Positions 1 to 4,219 of a stretch of DNA of 7,135 nucleotides are shown one piece after another. The stretch spans positions 1 to 7,135 of the forward strand of contig JAOZRQ010000364.1 in NCBI GenBank assembly GCA_029940115.1, in the 5' to 3' direction. The notes under the pieces were generated by a model, which saw only the letters and a list, made by a program, of their open reading frames with translations, ran no database searches and was not told the origin of the DNA. Within the stretch, counting starts at the first letter, position 1. Each line of letters opens with the position of its first letter. The stretch is from Desulfobacterales bacterium (GTDB lineage: Bacteria; Desulfobacterota; Desulfobacteria; Desulfobacterales; 4be13). A program made the position numbers and the translations under genes.

Positions 1-160
1 TGCTCGCTTCGGGTTGGCAAACCCCGAAGCCGTGCAGAACAATTTTGCAAATTGTCTCACGGGCGGGGGATTTGCCAATCCCCCGCGAGCGTTCCCTGTG
101 TTGCTCGCTTCGGGTTGGCATTAACGAAGCCGTGTGGAACAATTTTGCAGGAGTTCTCAT
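1..160. repeat. Tandem hairpin repeat, two copies of about 58 bp
   Basis: Positions 2-60 and 103-160 are diverged direct copies. They share GCTCGCTTCGGGTTGGCA (2-19, 103-120), CGAAGCCGTG (25-34, 125-134) and GAACAATTTTGCA (37-49, 137-149). The first copy holds a hairpin with an 8-bp stem (6-13 with 23-30, loop 14-22); in the second copy the stem is reduced to about 6 bp. Between them lies a perfect 10-bp stem (63-72 with 77-86, loop TGCC), and AATTTTGCAAATT forms a smaller palindrome near 41-53. The loops resemble those of the cluster at 6634-6764, so both belong to one dispersed family. No coding sequence is apparent in 1-230. Confidence 0.8.
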
Positions 161-230
161 GCATCCCCCAACTAGTGCGGCGTCCCGAAAGTCCTGCTAT
201 CAATATTGGCAGTTTTTACCTCTCACCTTT

Positions 231-626
231 TTATTCATACTTTTCGAGAATGTTGAGGATGCTGTTTGCGCTCGTACCGCCGTATATATCCTCATTCACC
301 ACCGCGACCGGGGCAAGTCCGCATGCCCCCAGACATCTGACAGCCTCCAGAGAAAAGCGTCTGTCTTCGCTGGTTCCCCCCTCTTTCAATTCATATTGGT
401 TGGAGATCCGGTCAATGACCTCCTTTATCCCCTTCACATAACATGCGGTTCCCATGCAGACTTTCACGATATGTCTGCCTTTCGGTTTCATTGAGAAAAG
501 AGAGTAAAAGGAGGCCACCCCGTAAACTTCGCTGGGGGACAGATTGAGGCCCCGGCTGATGTGATCAATCAGTTCCACAGGAAGATAGCTCACAACCTCC
601 TGGCATTTTCTCAGAACGGTGATCAC
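231..626 (-). CDS. NuoE/HndA/HoxE-family [2Fe-2S] thioredoxin-like ferredoxin subunit, probably frameshifted at its 5' end
   Basis: The family is the small [2Fe-2S] subunit that passes electrons between an NADH-binding flavoprotein (NuoF/HndC/HoxF type) and its partner in complex I, NADP-reducing hydrogenases or formate dehydrogenases; it acts in the cytoplasm. The open frame gives 131 residues from a GTG at 624-626. The four cluster cysteines are visible as C-x4-C (C57, C62) and C-x3-C (C98, C102), and the family helix motif VYGVASFY is at 34-41. The usual length is about 150-165 residues, so the N-terminus is short. The GTG has no clear ribosome binding site, and the frame continues upstream (DHLSQPGS) only to a stop at 651-653. 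A better N-terminus lies in another frame at 627-670. No NuoF-like partner is found in the 230 bp downstream, so partners, if any, lie beyond the window. Which complex it serves cannot be told, so no symbol is given. Confidence 0.85.
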   Translation of the reverse strand: MITVLRKCQEVVSYLPVELIDHISRGLNLSPSEVYGVASFYSLFSMKPKGRHIVKVCMGTACYVKGIKEVIDRISNQYELKEGGTSEDRRFSLEAVRCLGACGLAPVAVVNEDIYGGTSANSILNILEKYE

Positions 627-670
627 CGAACCCGGTTGGCTGAGATGATCTCATTGATCTTTGCCCACAT
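627..670 (-). other. Out-of-frame 5' end of the NuoE-like gene
   Basis: An ATG at 668-670 (minus strand) begins MWAKINEIISANR, which resembles the first helix of NuoE-type proteins, then reaches a stop at 623-625. GGAGG lies at 673-677, but only 2 bp from the ATG. Adding one G to the GGG run (plus-strand CCC at 631-633) joins the frames as ISANRGSVITVLRKCQE, the normal family order of N-terminal helix followed by the 'GS-I-VL---Q' segment. Seen directly: the two frames and the homopolymer. Inferred: a one-base deletion, either a real mutation or a sequencing or assembly error. The same frame is open upstream only to a TAG at 692-694, with no ordinary start codon. Confidence 0.6.
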
Positions 671-738
671 ATCCTCCGTAATGTCAGAATGCTAAAGATG
701 TAAAATCATACCCCATATCCGATTCTCCCAAAATTTCT

Positions 739-770
739 GGGCATCCTTCATTTCTCAGTTTACACGTTTT
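739..770. repeat. Dispersed repeat beginning GGGCATCCTTCAT
   Basis: This stretch matches the reverse complement of 6435-6468. The shared blocks are GGGCATCCTTCAT and TCAGTTTACA, separated by three differing bases, then a T-rich end. The same GGCATCCTTCAT core also starts the inverted-repeat element at 6319. It therefore belongs to a dispersed repeat family in this genome. No coding role is visible. Confidence 0.6.
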
Positions 771-776
771 CCCATA

Positions 777-812
777 AACTTGAACTTGAACGTAAACTTG
801 AACATGAACTTA
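777..812. repeat. Hexamer array AAC-N3 (6 units)
   Basis: Six consecutive hexamers, each starting AAC: AACTTG, AACTTG, AACGTA, AACTTG, AACATG, AACTTA. The same variants recur at 992-1027, 2888-2911 and 3087-3104. The array directly abuts the inverted-repeat element at 811-990. All runs point the same way on the plus strand, apart from an inverted copy at 3111-3125. Confidence 0.75.
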
Positions 813-990
813 GGAACTCAGAAAAAACGCATTGTCCCAGTCAGTTCCGGAAAGGAGTGGAAGGGAGTGCTGAAATGAGCCCTTAGACGATATTTTGGCG
901 CCCGGTGAAATGCTAAAATATCGCCTGGGGGCTCATTTCAGCACTCCTCTGAGAATTCTCATGGGATAATGCGTTTTTTCCGAGTCCCTT
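811..990. repeat. Nested inverted-repeat element of about 180 bp
   Basis: The outer arms 813-839 and 962-988 match in 24 of 27 positions, and all three differences are transitions. Inside is a perfect 19-bp pair (864-882 with 929-947) and, inside that, a perfect 9-bp pair (888-896 with 915-923) around a GC-rich loop. The element lies exactly between two AAC-N3 hexamer arrays; the 15-mer AACGTAAACTTGAAC occurs on both sides (789-803, 992-1006). It has no coding capacity. This architecture fits a small palindromic mobile element inserted in, or carrying, the hexamer array. Confidence 0.7.
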
Positions 991-991
991 A

Positions 992-1027
992 AACGTAAAC
1001 TTGAACGTAAACGTAAACTTGAACGGC
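992..1027. repeat. Hexamer array AAC-N3 (6 units), right of the inverted-repeat element
   Basis: The units are AACGTA, AACTTG, AACGTA, AACGTA, AACTTG, AACGGC, after which the periodicity fades (TTGAACTAC). It has the same phase and variants as the array at 777-812. The two may be halves of one array split by the 811-990 element. Confidence 0.75.
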
Positions 1028-1078
1028 TTGAACTACTTTGAAGAATGCCAATTTATGTCTGTTTGTTCTTGCATATCC

Positions 1079-1154
1079 AGAGAAACCCGGTTTCTGGCAC
1101 CGCGTCACCGAAACCTGATCGCCCAATCCTTGGAAGTTGAAACCGGGTTTCTCT
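1079..1154. repeat. Inverted repeat with AGAGAAACCCGGTTTC arms
   Basis: A perfect 16-bp inverted repeat (1079-1094 with 1139-1154) encloses about 44 bp. The left part, about 1081-1129, is repeated in opposite orientation at 4139-4192, including the core GGTGACGCGGTGCC and GATCAGGTTT. It is therefore a copy of a dispersed element whose second copy is partial. No gene is recognised anywhere in 671-1583. Confidence 0.7.
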
Positions 1155-1342
1155 GTGGCCATCAAACTTTCGGATCTGCTGATAATGTTCTGGCAAAAAC
1201 CCTGTCATTCCTAAGTACCCATCTAAAAGTTTTTGCGGTGGAGTCCTTTGATTCTTTTGAAACCCCAGAGGTCAAATATGCAAAAACTTATGAACGGGTA
1301 CTTACGGAAGCAGGAAGCCACTTTTGCGGATGACGGAGCTGT

Positions 1343-1362
1343 GGATTCCTGCTTTCGCAGGA
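1343..1362. repeat. Small hairpin repeat ATTCCTGCTTTCGCAGGAAT
   Basis: An 8-bp perfect stem (ATTCCTGC with GCAGGAAT) around TTTC, followed by GAC. Short hairpins of the type GATTCC-GC-TTTCGC-GGAATGAC are common dispersed intergenic repeats in many bacterial genomes. Only one copy is seen here. Confidence 0.5.
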
Positions 1363-1454
1363 ATGACAGAGAAAAGTTGATTATCAAGTATCAGGGAACA
1401 TCTGCCGACGTCTTTTATCGGGGATTGACAAACCTATATTTGCCCATCCGGCGG

Positions 1455-1556
1455 CTGTGTACAGGGAAAAAAACCCGGCTTTTTCTGGGGTTGGAGAATC
1501 GGCCCGTTCGGGAAAAAGCCGGGTTTTTCCCCACAACTTTTTGTTCCTGCACACAT
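1455..1556. mobile_element. Palindromic MITE-like element, copy A (decayed target duplication)
   Basis: The outer ends CTGTGTACAGG (left) and CCTGCACACAT (right) are imperfect inverted repeats, matching the ends of the copies at 3424-3531 and 6081-6203. The inner arms 1469-1485 and 1512-1528 form a perfect 17-bp inverted repeat (AAAAACCCGGCTTTTTC). The bases before it (ATCCGGCGG, 1446-1454) and after it (ATCCGCGGA, 1557-1565) agree in 6 of 9 positions, consistent with a decayed 9-bp target duplication. It has no coding capacity and ends 28 bp after the cytochrome stop codon on the minus strand. Confidence 0.7.
1469..1528 (-). terminator. Possible rho-independent terminator of the octaheme cytochrome gene, supplied by the palindromic element
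   Basis: On the minus strand the 17-bp stem (1512-1528 with 1469-1485) has a GC core (CCCGGC) and ends in a U-rich arm of the form GCCGGGUUUUUUU, about 55-115 bp past the cytochrome stop codon. On the plus strand it also ends in GGGTTTTT, so it could work in both directions. The loop is long (26 bases), which lowers confidence. Confidence 0.4.
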
Positions 1557-1583
1557 ATCCGCGGACAATGGCTGAATGCTCGG

Positions 1584-2852
1584 CTATTCTGCCTCCTTCT
1601 TCCCGCCATCAGCCTTCATCTTCTGAGCGAGTTCCTTTATCTCAACCAGATCTTTTTTGAGCATCGCGTAGCCATACCATGTGGCATAATCGGGATTGAG
1701 ATGGAAGCTCCCCTGAAATGCCTTCATCCGGTGGTCCATGAACATGATGTAGAGGGTCTGTTCGATTTTGGTGGCCGCGTCGTAAAAGGTGAGCAGGTCA
1801 GGATAGGCCGGGTAATCGGGCCGTTTCTCAATGATCCCCTTTTTGTACAGTTCAGCTACGACATTTATCGCGCTGGCCAGCAGTTTGTCCGACTCCTTTA
1901 TCATCGCATCGGCGTTCTTCATGTTGCTGGCGACGAAGTTCGGGGTGTGGCATTTTTGGCAGATATCGGTGAAACGCTTCCGTTCCGCCTGAAACTCTTC
2001 CGCACTCAGCCGCGCCATCTTTCCGGATTTGACGGCCTCCAGACGCGCGGTCGGCTTTCCATCCGGATCCAGCACACCGAGTCCTTTGAGGATGCTGGTG
2101 CGATATCCCATCCATTCCTCATCCTCTTCGGGAAGCCGCACCGCGAGAAATCCCCACGCGGAAAAGGCGCGATGATCTCCGTCTGGCATGTGGCAGGTCT
2201 GGCATTTCGGTGCCCGGTCCTTGTGCTCCGGCTGGATGCTTCGGTTCATCAGATAGGTCACGCCATGCTTTGACCCGGACCACATCTCCCATTGGGCATG
2301 GTCGAATCCCATATGGCAGGTCATGCATGCTTCAGGTTCCGATGCCTCGGCTTTTGAAAACGAATGACGGGTATGGCAGTTCTGACAGTCCATGCCATAA
2401 CGGTAATACCTGCGGCTCTCGGTCTGACGGGCCTTTTCATCTGTCACGCCTAGGGTATGACAGCCGCCGCACCCCTTCTGGCCATCTGTGAAGGCCCGGG
2501 GCTGCATGTGCGTAAAGGGCATGGCATTCAGCGCGGCAAGCCCCAAGACATGCTTGCCGGATGCGTACTGCTCCACCTGCTCTTCGTGACATTCCTGGCA
2601 GGTTTTCATGGTGGGAAGCTTTGCCTTCTCAGCATCCTGATCACCTGTATGATCCGTGCCATGACAACTTTTGCAGGTCAGGCTCTCGGCCATCTCCCCG
2701 CGCTTGAAGTCCTTCACAAGCATGGGAGATATCTTGGTGTGACATTCCTCACACTTGGCCGGGGCCTCAGACTCGGCGTTAACGGCGATTCCCCAGATCA
2801 TCCACAATGTCAGACCCAGAAACCATATCCATGATCCTTTTACATTGAACAT
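1584..2852 (-). CDS. Octaheme c-type cytochrome, hydroxylamine oxidoreductase (HAO) family
   Basis: A 422-residue periplasmic cytochrome. Residues 1-26 form a signal peptide (a hydrophobic run ending in VNA before ES). Eight CxxCH haem sites start at residues 34, 60, 85, 128, 156, 176, 217 and 298, the full HAO complement. The block CQNCHTRHSFSKAEA, then PEACMTCHMGFDH and SGSKHG (156-197), is the recognisable HAO core; D184-H185 corresponds to its conserved Asp-His. Family members oxidise hydroxylamine or hydrazine, or in anaerobes reduce nitrite or hydroxylamine. At 422 residues it is shorter than Nitrosomonas HAO, and no C-terminal membrane helix is seen. The tail has tyrosines (Y389, Y393, Y395), but whether one is the P460 cross-linking tyrosine cannot be settled by eye. 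The start is firm: ATG at 2850-2852 with AGGAGG 8 bp upstream. No HaoB-like or NapC/NrfH-like neighbour lies within about 1 kb, so its electron partner is unknown. Confidence 0.92.
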   Translation of the reverse strand: MFNVKGSWIWFLGLTLWMIWGIAVNAESEAPAKCEECHTKISPMLVKDFKRGEMAESLTCKSCHGTDHTGDQDAEKAKLPTMKTCQECHEEQVEQYASGKHVLGLAALNAMPFTHMQPRAFTDGQKGCGGCHTLGVTDEKARQTESRRYYRYGMDCQNCHTRHSFSKAEASEPEACMTCHMGFDHAQWEMWSGSKHGVTYLMNRSIQPEHKDRAPKCQTCHMPDGDHRAFSAWGFLAVRLPEEDEEWMGYRTSILKGLGVLDPDGKPTARLEAVKSGKMARLSAEEFQAERKRFTDICQKCHTPNFVASNMKNADAMIKESDKLLASAINVVAELYKKGIIEKRPDYPAYPDLLTFYDAATKIEQTLYIMFMDHRMKAFQGSFHLNPDYATWYGYAMLKKDLVEIKELAQKMKADGGKKEAE

Positions 2853-2860
2853 ACGTTTTC

Positions 2861-2866
2861 CCTCCT
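2861..2866 (-). promoter_or_regulatory. Strong ribosome binding site of the octaheme cytochrome
   Basis: The minus strand reads AGGAGG, then 8 bases (GAAAACGT), then ATG at 2850-2852. This fixes the start codon and indicates efficient translation. No convincing -35/-10 pair was found upstream; an AAC-N3 hexamer array lies at 2888-2911 in the expected leader or promoter region. Confidence 0.85.
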
Positions 2867-2887
2867 CTCTGTTGTTGGATCTCCATA

Positions 2888-2911
2888 AACGTAAACGTGA
2901 ACTTGAACGTG
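2888..2911. repeat. Hexamer array AAC-N3 (4 units) upstream of the cytochrome gene
   Basis: The units are AACGTA, AACGTG, AACTTG, AACGTG. The array ends 36 bp from the cytochrome start codon, where the leader or promoter should be. On that gene's strand it reads as CACGTT, CAAGTT, CACGTT, TACGTT. Effect on expression is unknown. Confidence 0.7.
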
Positions 2912-2961
2912 ACTGGTTCTAACGGTTTTTGTGGTTTCCGACACGGGCTGGGAATGGTGAT

Positions 2962-3016
2962 CCGCAGATGAACGCGGATGGACGCAGGGTGCGGGCTCAT
3001 CCGCGTCCATCCGCGG
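2962..3016. repeat. Inverted repeat with CCGCGGATG-type arms
   Basis: The arms 2962-2980 and 2998-3016 match in 17 of 19 positions, with a 17-base loop. An alternative register pairs GCGGATGGACGC (2974-2985) perfectly with 3003-3014. The internal GATG-ACGCG periodicity permits both folds. Its position is intergenic, upstream of the cytochrome gene. Confidence 0.6.
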
Positions 3017-3086
3017 TTTGTCCCTCAGGCTGACTTTTCAGGATCGCAACTGTCTGAAATCACACACAAAATCTGTTAGAATCAGG

Positions 3087-3125
3087 AACGTGAACGCGAA
3101 CTTGCATCTCCAAGTTCACGTTCAC
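3087..3125. repeat. AAC-N3 hexamers followed by their inverted copy
   Basis: AACGTG, AACGCG, AACTTG (3087-3104) is followed by six bases and then CAAGTTCACGTTCAC (3111-3125). The last block is the inverse of 3090-3104 with one mismatch in 15, so the pair forms a hairpin. It directly abuts the palindromic element that starts at 3125, whose target duplication lies inside it. Confidence 0.65.
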
Positions 3126-3240
3126 CATAAGTGTAAACTTAAGCCTGAATTGTGACAAGTTTTCCGGCATGCTCCCCTGCCCTCCGCCCGTGCCCCTGCC
3201 CGGCAGGGCAGGAAGTTGTTCCTTAAGTTTACACTTATGG
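3125..3240. mobile_element. Small palindromic mobile-element-like insertion, second family
   Basis: Perfect 19-bp terminal inverted repeats (CCATAAGTGTAAACTTAAG, 3125-3143, and its complement, 3222-3240) enclose 78 bp without a reading frame. The direct repeat CACGTTCA flanks it exactly (3117-3124, 3241-3248), as an 8-bp target duplication would. Caution: the flank is a hexamer-repeat sequence rich in CACGTTCA-like words, so chance agreement is more likely than elsewhere. The ends differ from the CTGTGTACAG family. Confidence 0.65.
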
Positions 3241-3265
3241 CACGTTCACATATCACAACCTCCCC

Positions 3266-3339
3266 AAGTTGTCAGTTGCCAGTCGTTTTTCATGTCTCAC
3301 CGGACAGAAGGCAAGCATGAAAGTTACAACTGACGACTT
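3266..3339. repeat. Imperfect inverted repeat around AAGTTGTCAGTTG
   Basis: The arms 3266-3278 and 3327-3339 match in 12 of 13 positions, 48 bp apart. They are not part of the neighbouring palindromic elements. Function is unknown. Confidence 0.4.
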
Positions 3340-3400
3340 TCCTGCATGGATGTTCGCAGAAAATGACCGGCTTCTTGCCAGAATCAAGATAAAAAACTAG
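3317..3400 (+). CDS. Possible 27-residue small open reading frame
   Basis: It reads MKVTTDDFPAWMFAENDRLL and continues ARIKIKN to a TAG at 3398-3400. AGAAGG lies 5 bp before the ATG, giving a plausible ribosome binding site. The composition looks protein-like and intergenic repeats flank it, so it may be a small gene or the stub of a lost one. No family is recognised, and its start overlaps the 3266-3339 inverted repeat. Confidence 0.25.
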   Translation: MKVTTDDFPAWMFAENDRLLARIKIKN

Positions 3401-3423
3401 AAGGCATTTTCACTTCATCAGAT

Positions 3424-3531
3424 CTTTGTACAGGACAAAAAAAATGAGCGAACAAAGAAACCCGGCTTTTTTTCTGTCGGGAGAGAAACCGGCCGTTCAG
3501 AAAAAAGCCGGGTTTCTTGTCCTGCACACAG
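3424..3531. mobile_element. Palindromic MITE-like element, copy B, with perfect 9-bp target duplication
   Basis: The ends CTTTGTACAGGACAAAA and CTTGTCCTGCACACAG are imperfect inverted repeats of the CTGTGTACAG family. The inner arms (about 3456-3476 and 3498-3518) pair GAAACCCGGCTTTTTT with its complement around a 22-base loop. The 9-mer TCATCAGAT lies immediately on both sides (3415-3423 and 3532-3540), the mark of transposition with a 9-bp staggered cut. It encodes no protein, so it would need a transposase from elsewhere. Confidence 0.85.
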
Positions 3532-3714
3532 TCATCAGATACAATTTTTCATTGCTTTCTGCAAGATTTTTTTGTATTATTCAATCAAAGAAACCCGGCT
3601 TTTTTTCTGTCGGGAGAGAAGCCGGCCGTTCAGAAAAAAGCTGGGTTTCTTGTCCTGCACACAGTCATCAGATACAATTTTTCATTGCTTTCTGCAAGAT
3701 TTTTTTGTATTATT
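3453..3714. repeat. 129-bp tandem duplication spanning the right part of element B
   Basis: Positions 3453-3581 recur at 3586-3714 (offset 133) with two substitutions (A/G at 3488 versus 3621, and C/T in the right arm). The unit contains the inner palindrome and right end of element B, its right target duplication, and 41 bp of former flanking DNA ending TTTTTTGTATTATT. The second copy lacks the element's left end, so this is a local duplication after insertion, not a second insertion. Confidence 0.9.
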
Positions 3715-3831
3715 ATCCAATATTTTTTTGGAAATACCCGCTTAGTAAGGATCAGTGACCAAACAACATCCCCGCCGCGCTCGGCCCGGACCTGTCCCCG
3801 ACATCTTTTGTCGAGTCTGTGGACGATGTGA

Positions 3832-4086
3832 CCCATTTTCGGGTGGGTACCTGCAGAATGCAAATCTTTCCCCTTTTATGAAGGAAAACCAGGACAAATT
3901 CCAAATGGAATATATATATCCGGAACCCACTGGGTTGAACAGAATATCAAAAAAGTTCTCAAACGCCGATTGGATGCCGCATATGACATCAATCATCTGA
4001 CCATGCAATATGAGGTAGCCCGACTCGGCGTTTCGGATCAGCTTAAAATCATTCCTCTCACGGAGGAATGGGAGGCGATGAGATGA
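3832..4086 (+). pseudogene. Remnant open frame upstream of a VapC-like stub; possible antitoxin or decayed gene
   Basis: An open frame of 84 residues runs to TGA at 4084-4086 and contains HWVEQNIKKVLKRRLDAAY and MQYEVARLGVSDQLKIIPL, a protein-like charged helical composition, ending TEEWEAMR. There is no ordinary start codon before TTG 3970 and ATG 4003, so the 5' end is missing or frameshifted; the stop before it is at 3829-3831. Its TGA overlaps the next ATG by four bases (ATGA), the coupling usual in toxin-antitoxin pairs. That suggests an antitoxin position but no antitoxin family is recognised. Confidence 0.4.
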
Positions 4087-4163
4087 TCGTTGCAGACACT
4101 CATGTAATTAATTATATGGGATGCCCTGAGTCCTTAGGGGACTGGGTGATCAGGTTTTGGTGA
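4083..4163 (+). pseudogene. Truncated VapC-like (PIN-domain) toxin start
   Basis: ATG at 4083 is preceded by GGAGG (4071-4075) with 7-bp spacing and overlaps the upstream stop as ATGA. The product starts MIVADTHVINYM, like the N-terminus of VapC PIN nucleases (MI-ADTN-I-Y) with the first acidic residue D5 in place, then loses similarity and stops after 26 residues. From about 4139 the sequence belongs to the dispersed repeat shared with 1081-1129, so the gene was cut by that element or by recombination in it. The other PIN acidic residues are absent, so no activity is expected. Confidence 0.5.
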
Positions 4164-4192
4164 CGCGGTGCCGTGTCAGAAACCGGGTTTCT
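4139..4192. repeat. Partial inverted copy of the 1081-1129 repeat
   Basis: It matches the reverse complement of 1081-1129: GATCAGGTTT, GGTGACGCGGTGCC and AGAAACCGGGTTTCT are shared, with a GTGTC insertion between the last two. It contains the palindrome AGAAACCGGGTTTCT and lies where the VapC-like stub ends. Three direct CATCCTT copies follow at 4194-4215, just beyond the fusion gene's stop codon. Confidence 0.7.
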
Positions 4193-4219
4193 TCATCCTT
4201 ACATCCTTCATCCTTCCCT

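Noticed and set aside
51..494. Plus-strand frames at the window start
   Set aside because: They are antisense to the NuoE-like gene, whose four cluster cysteines and family motif identify the true strand.
1233..2273. Long plus-strand open frame (346 codons)
   Set aside because: It overlaps the octaheme cytochrome on the opposite strand, which has eight haem motifs, a signal peptide and a strong ribosome binding site. The plus-strand product has no domain and its 5' part runs through repeats.
3426..3831. Overlapping frames coding repeated 'RNPAFFLSGEKPA' peptides
   Set aside because: These are translations of the MITE-like palindrome and its tandem duplication, not genes; the same peptide-like text appears on both strands because the DNA is palindromic.
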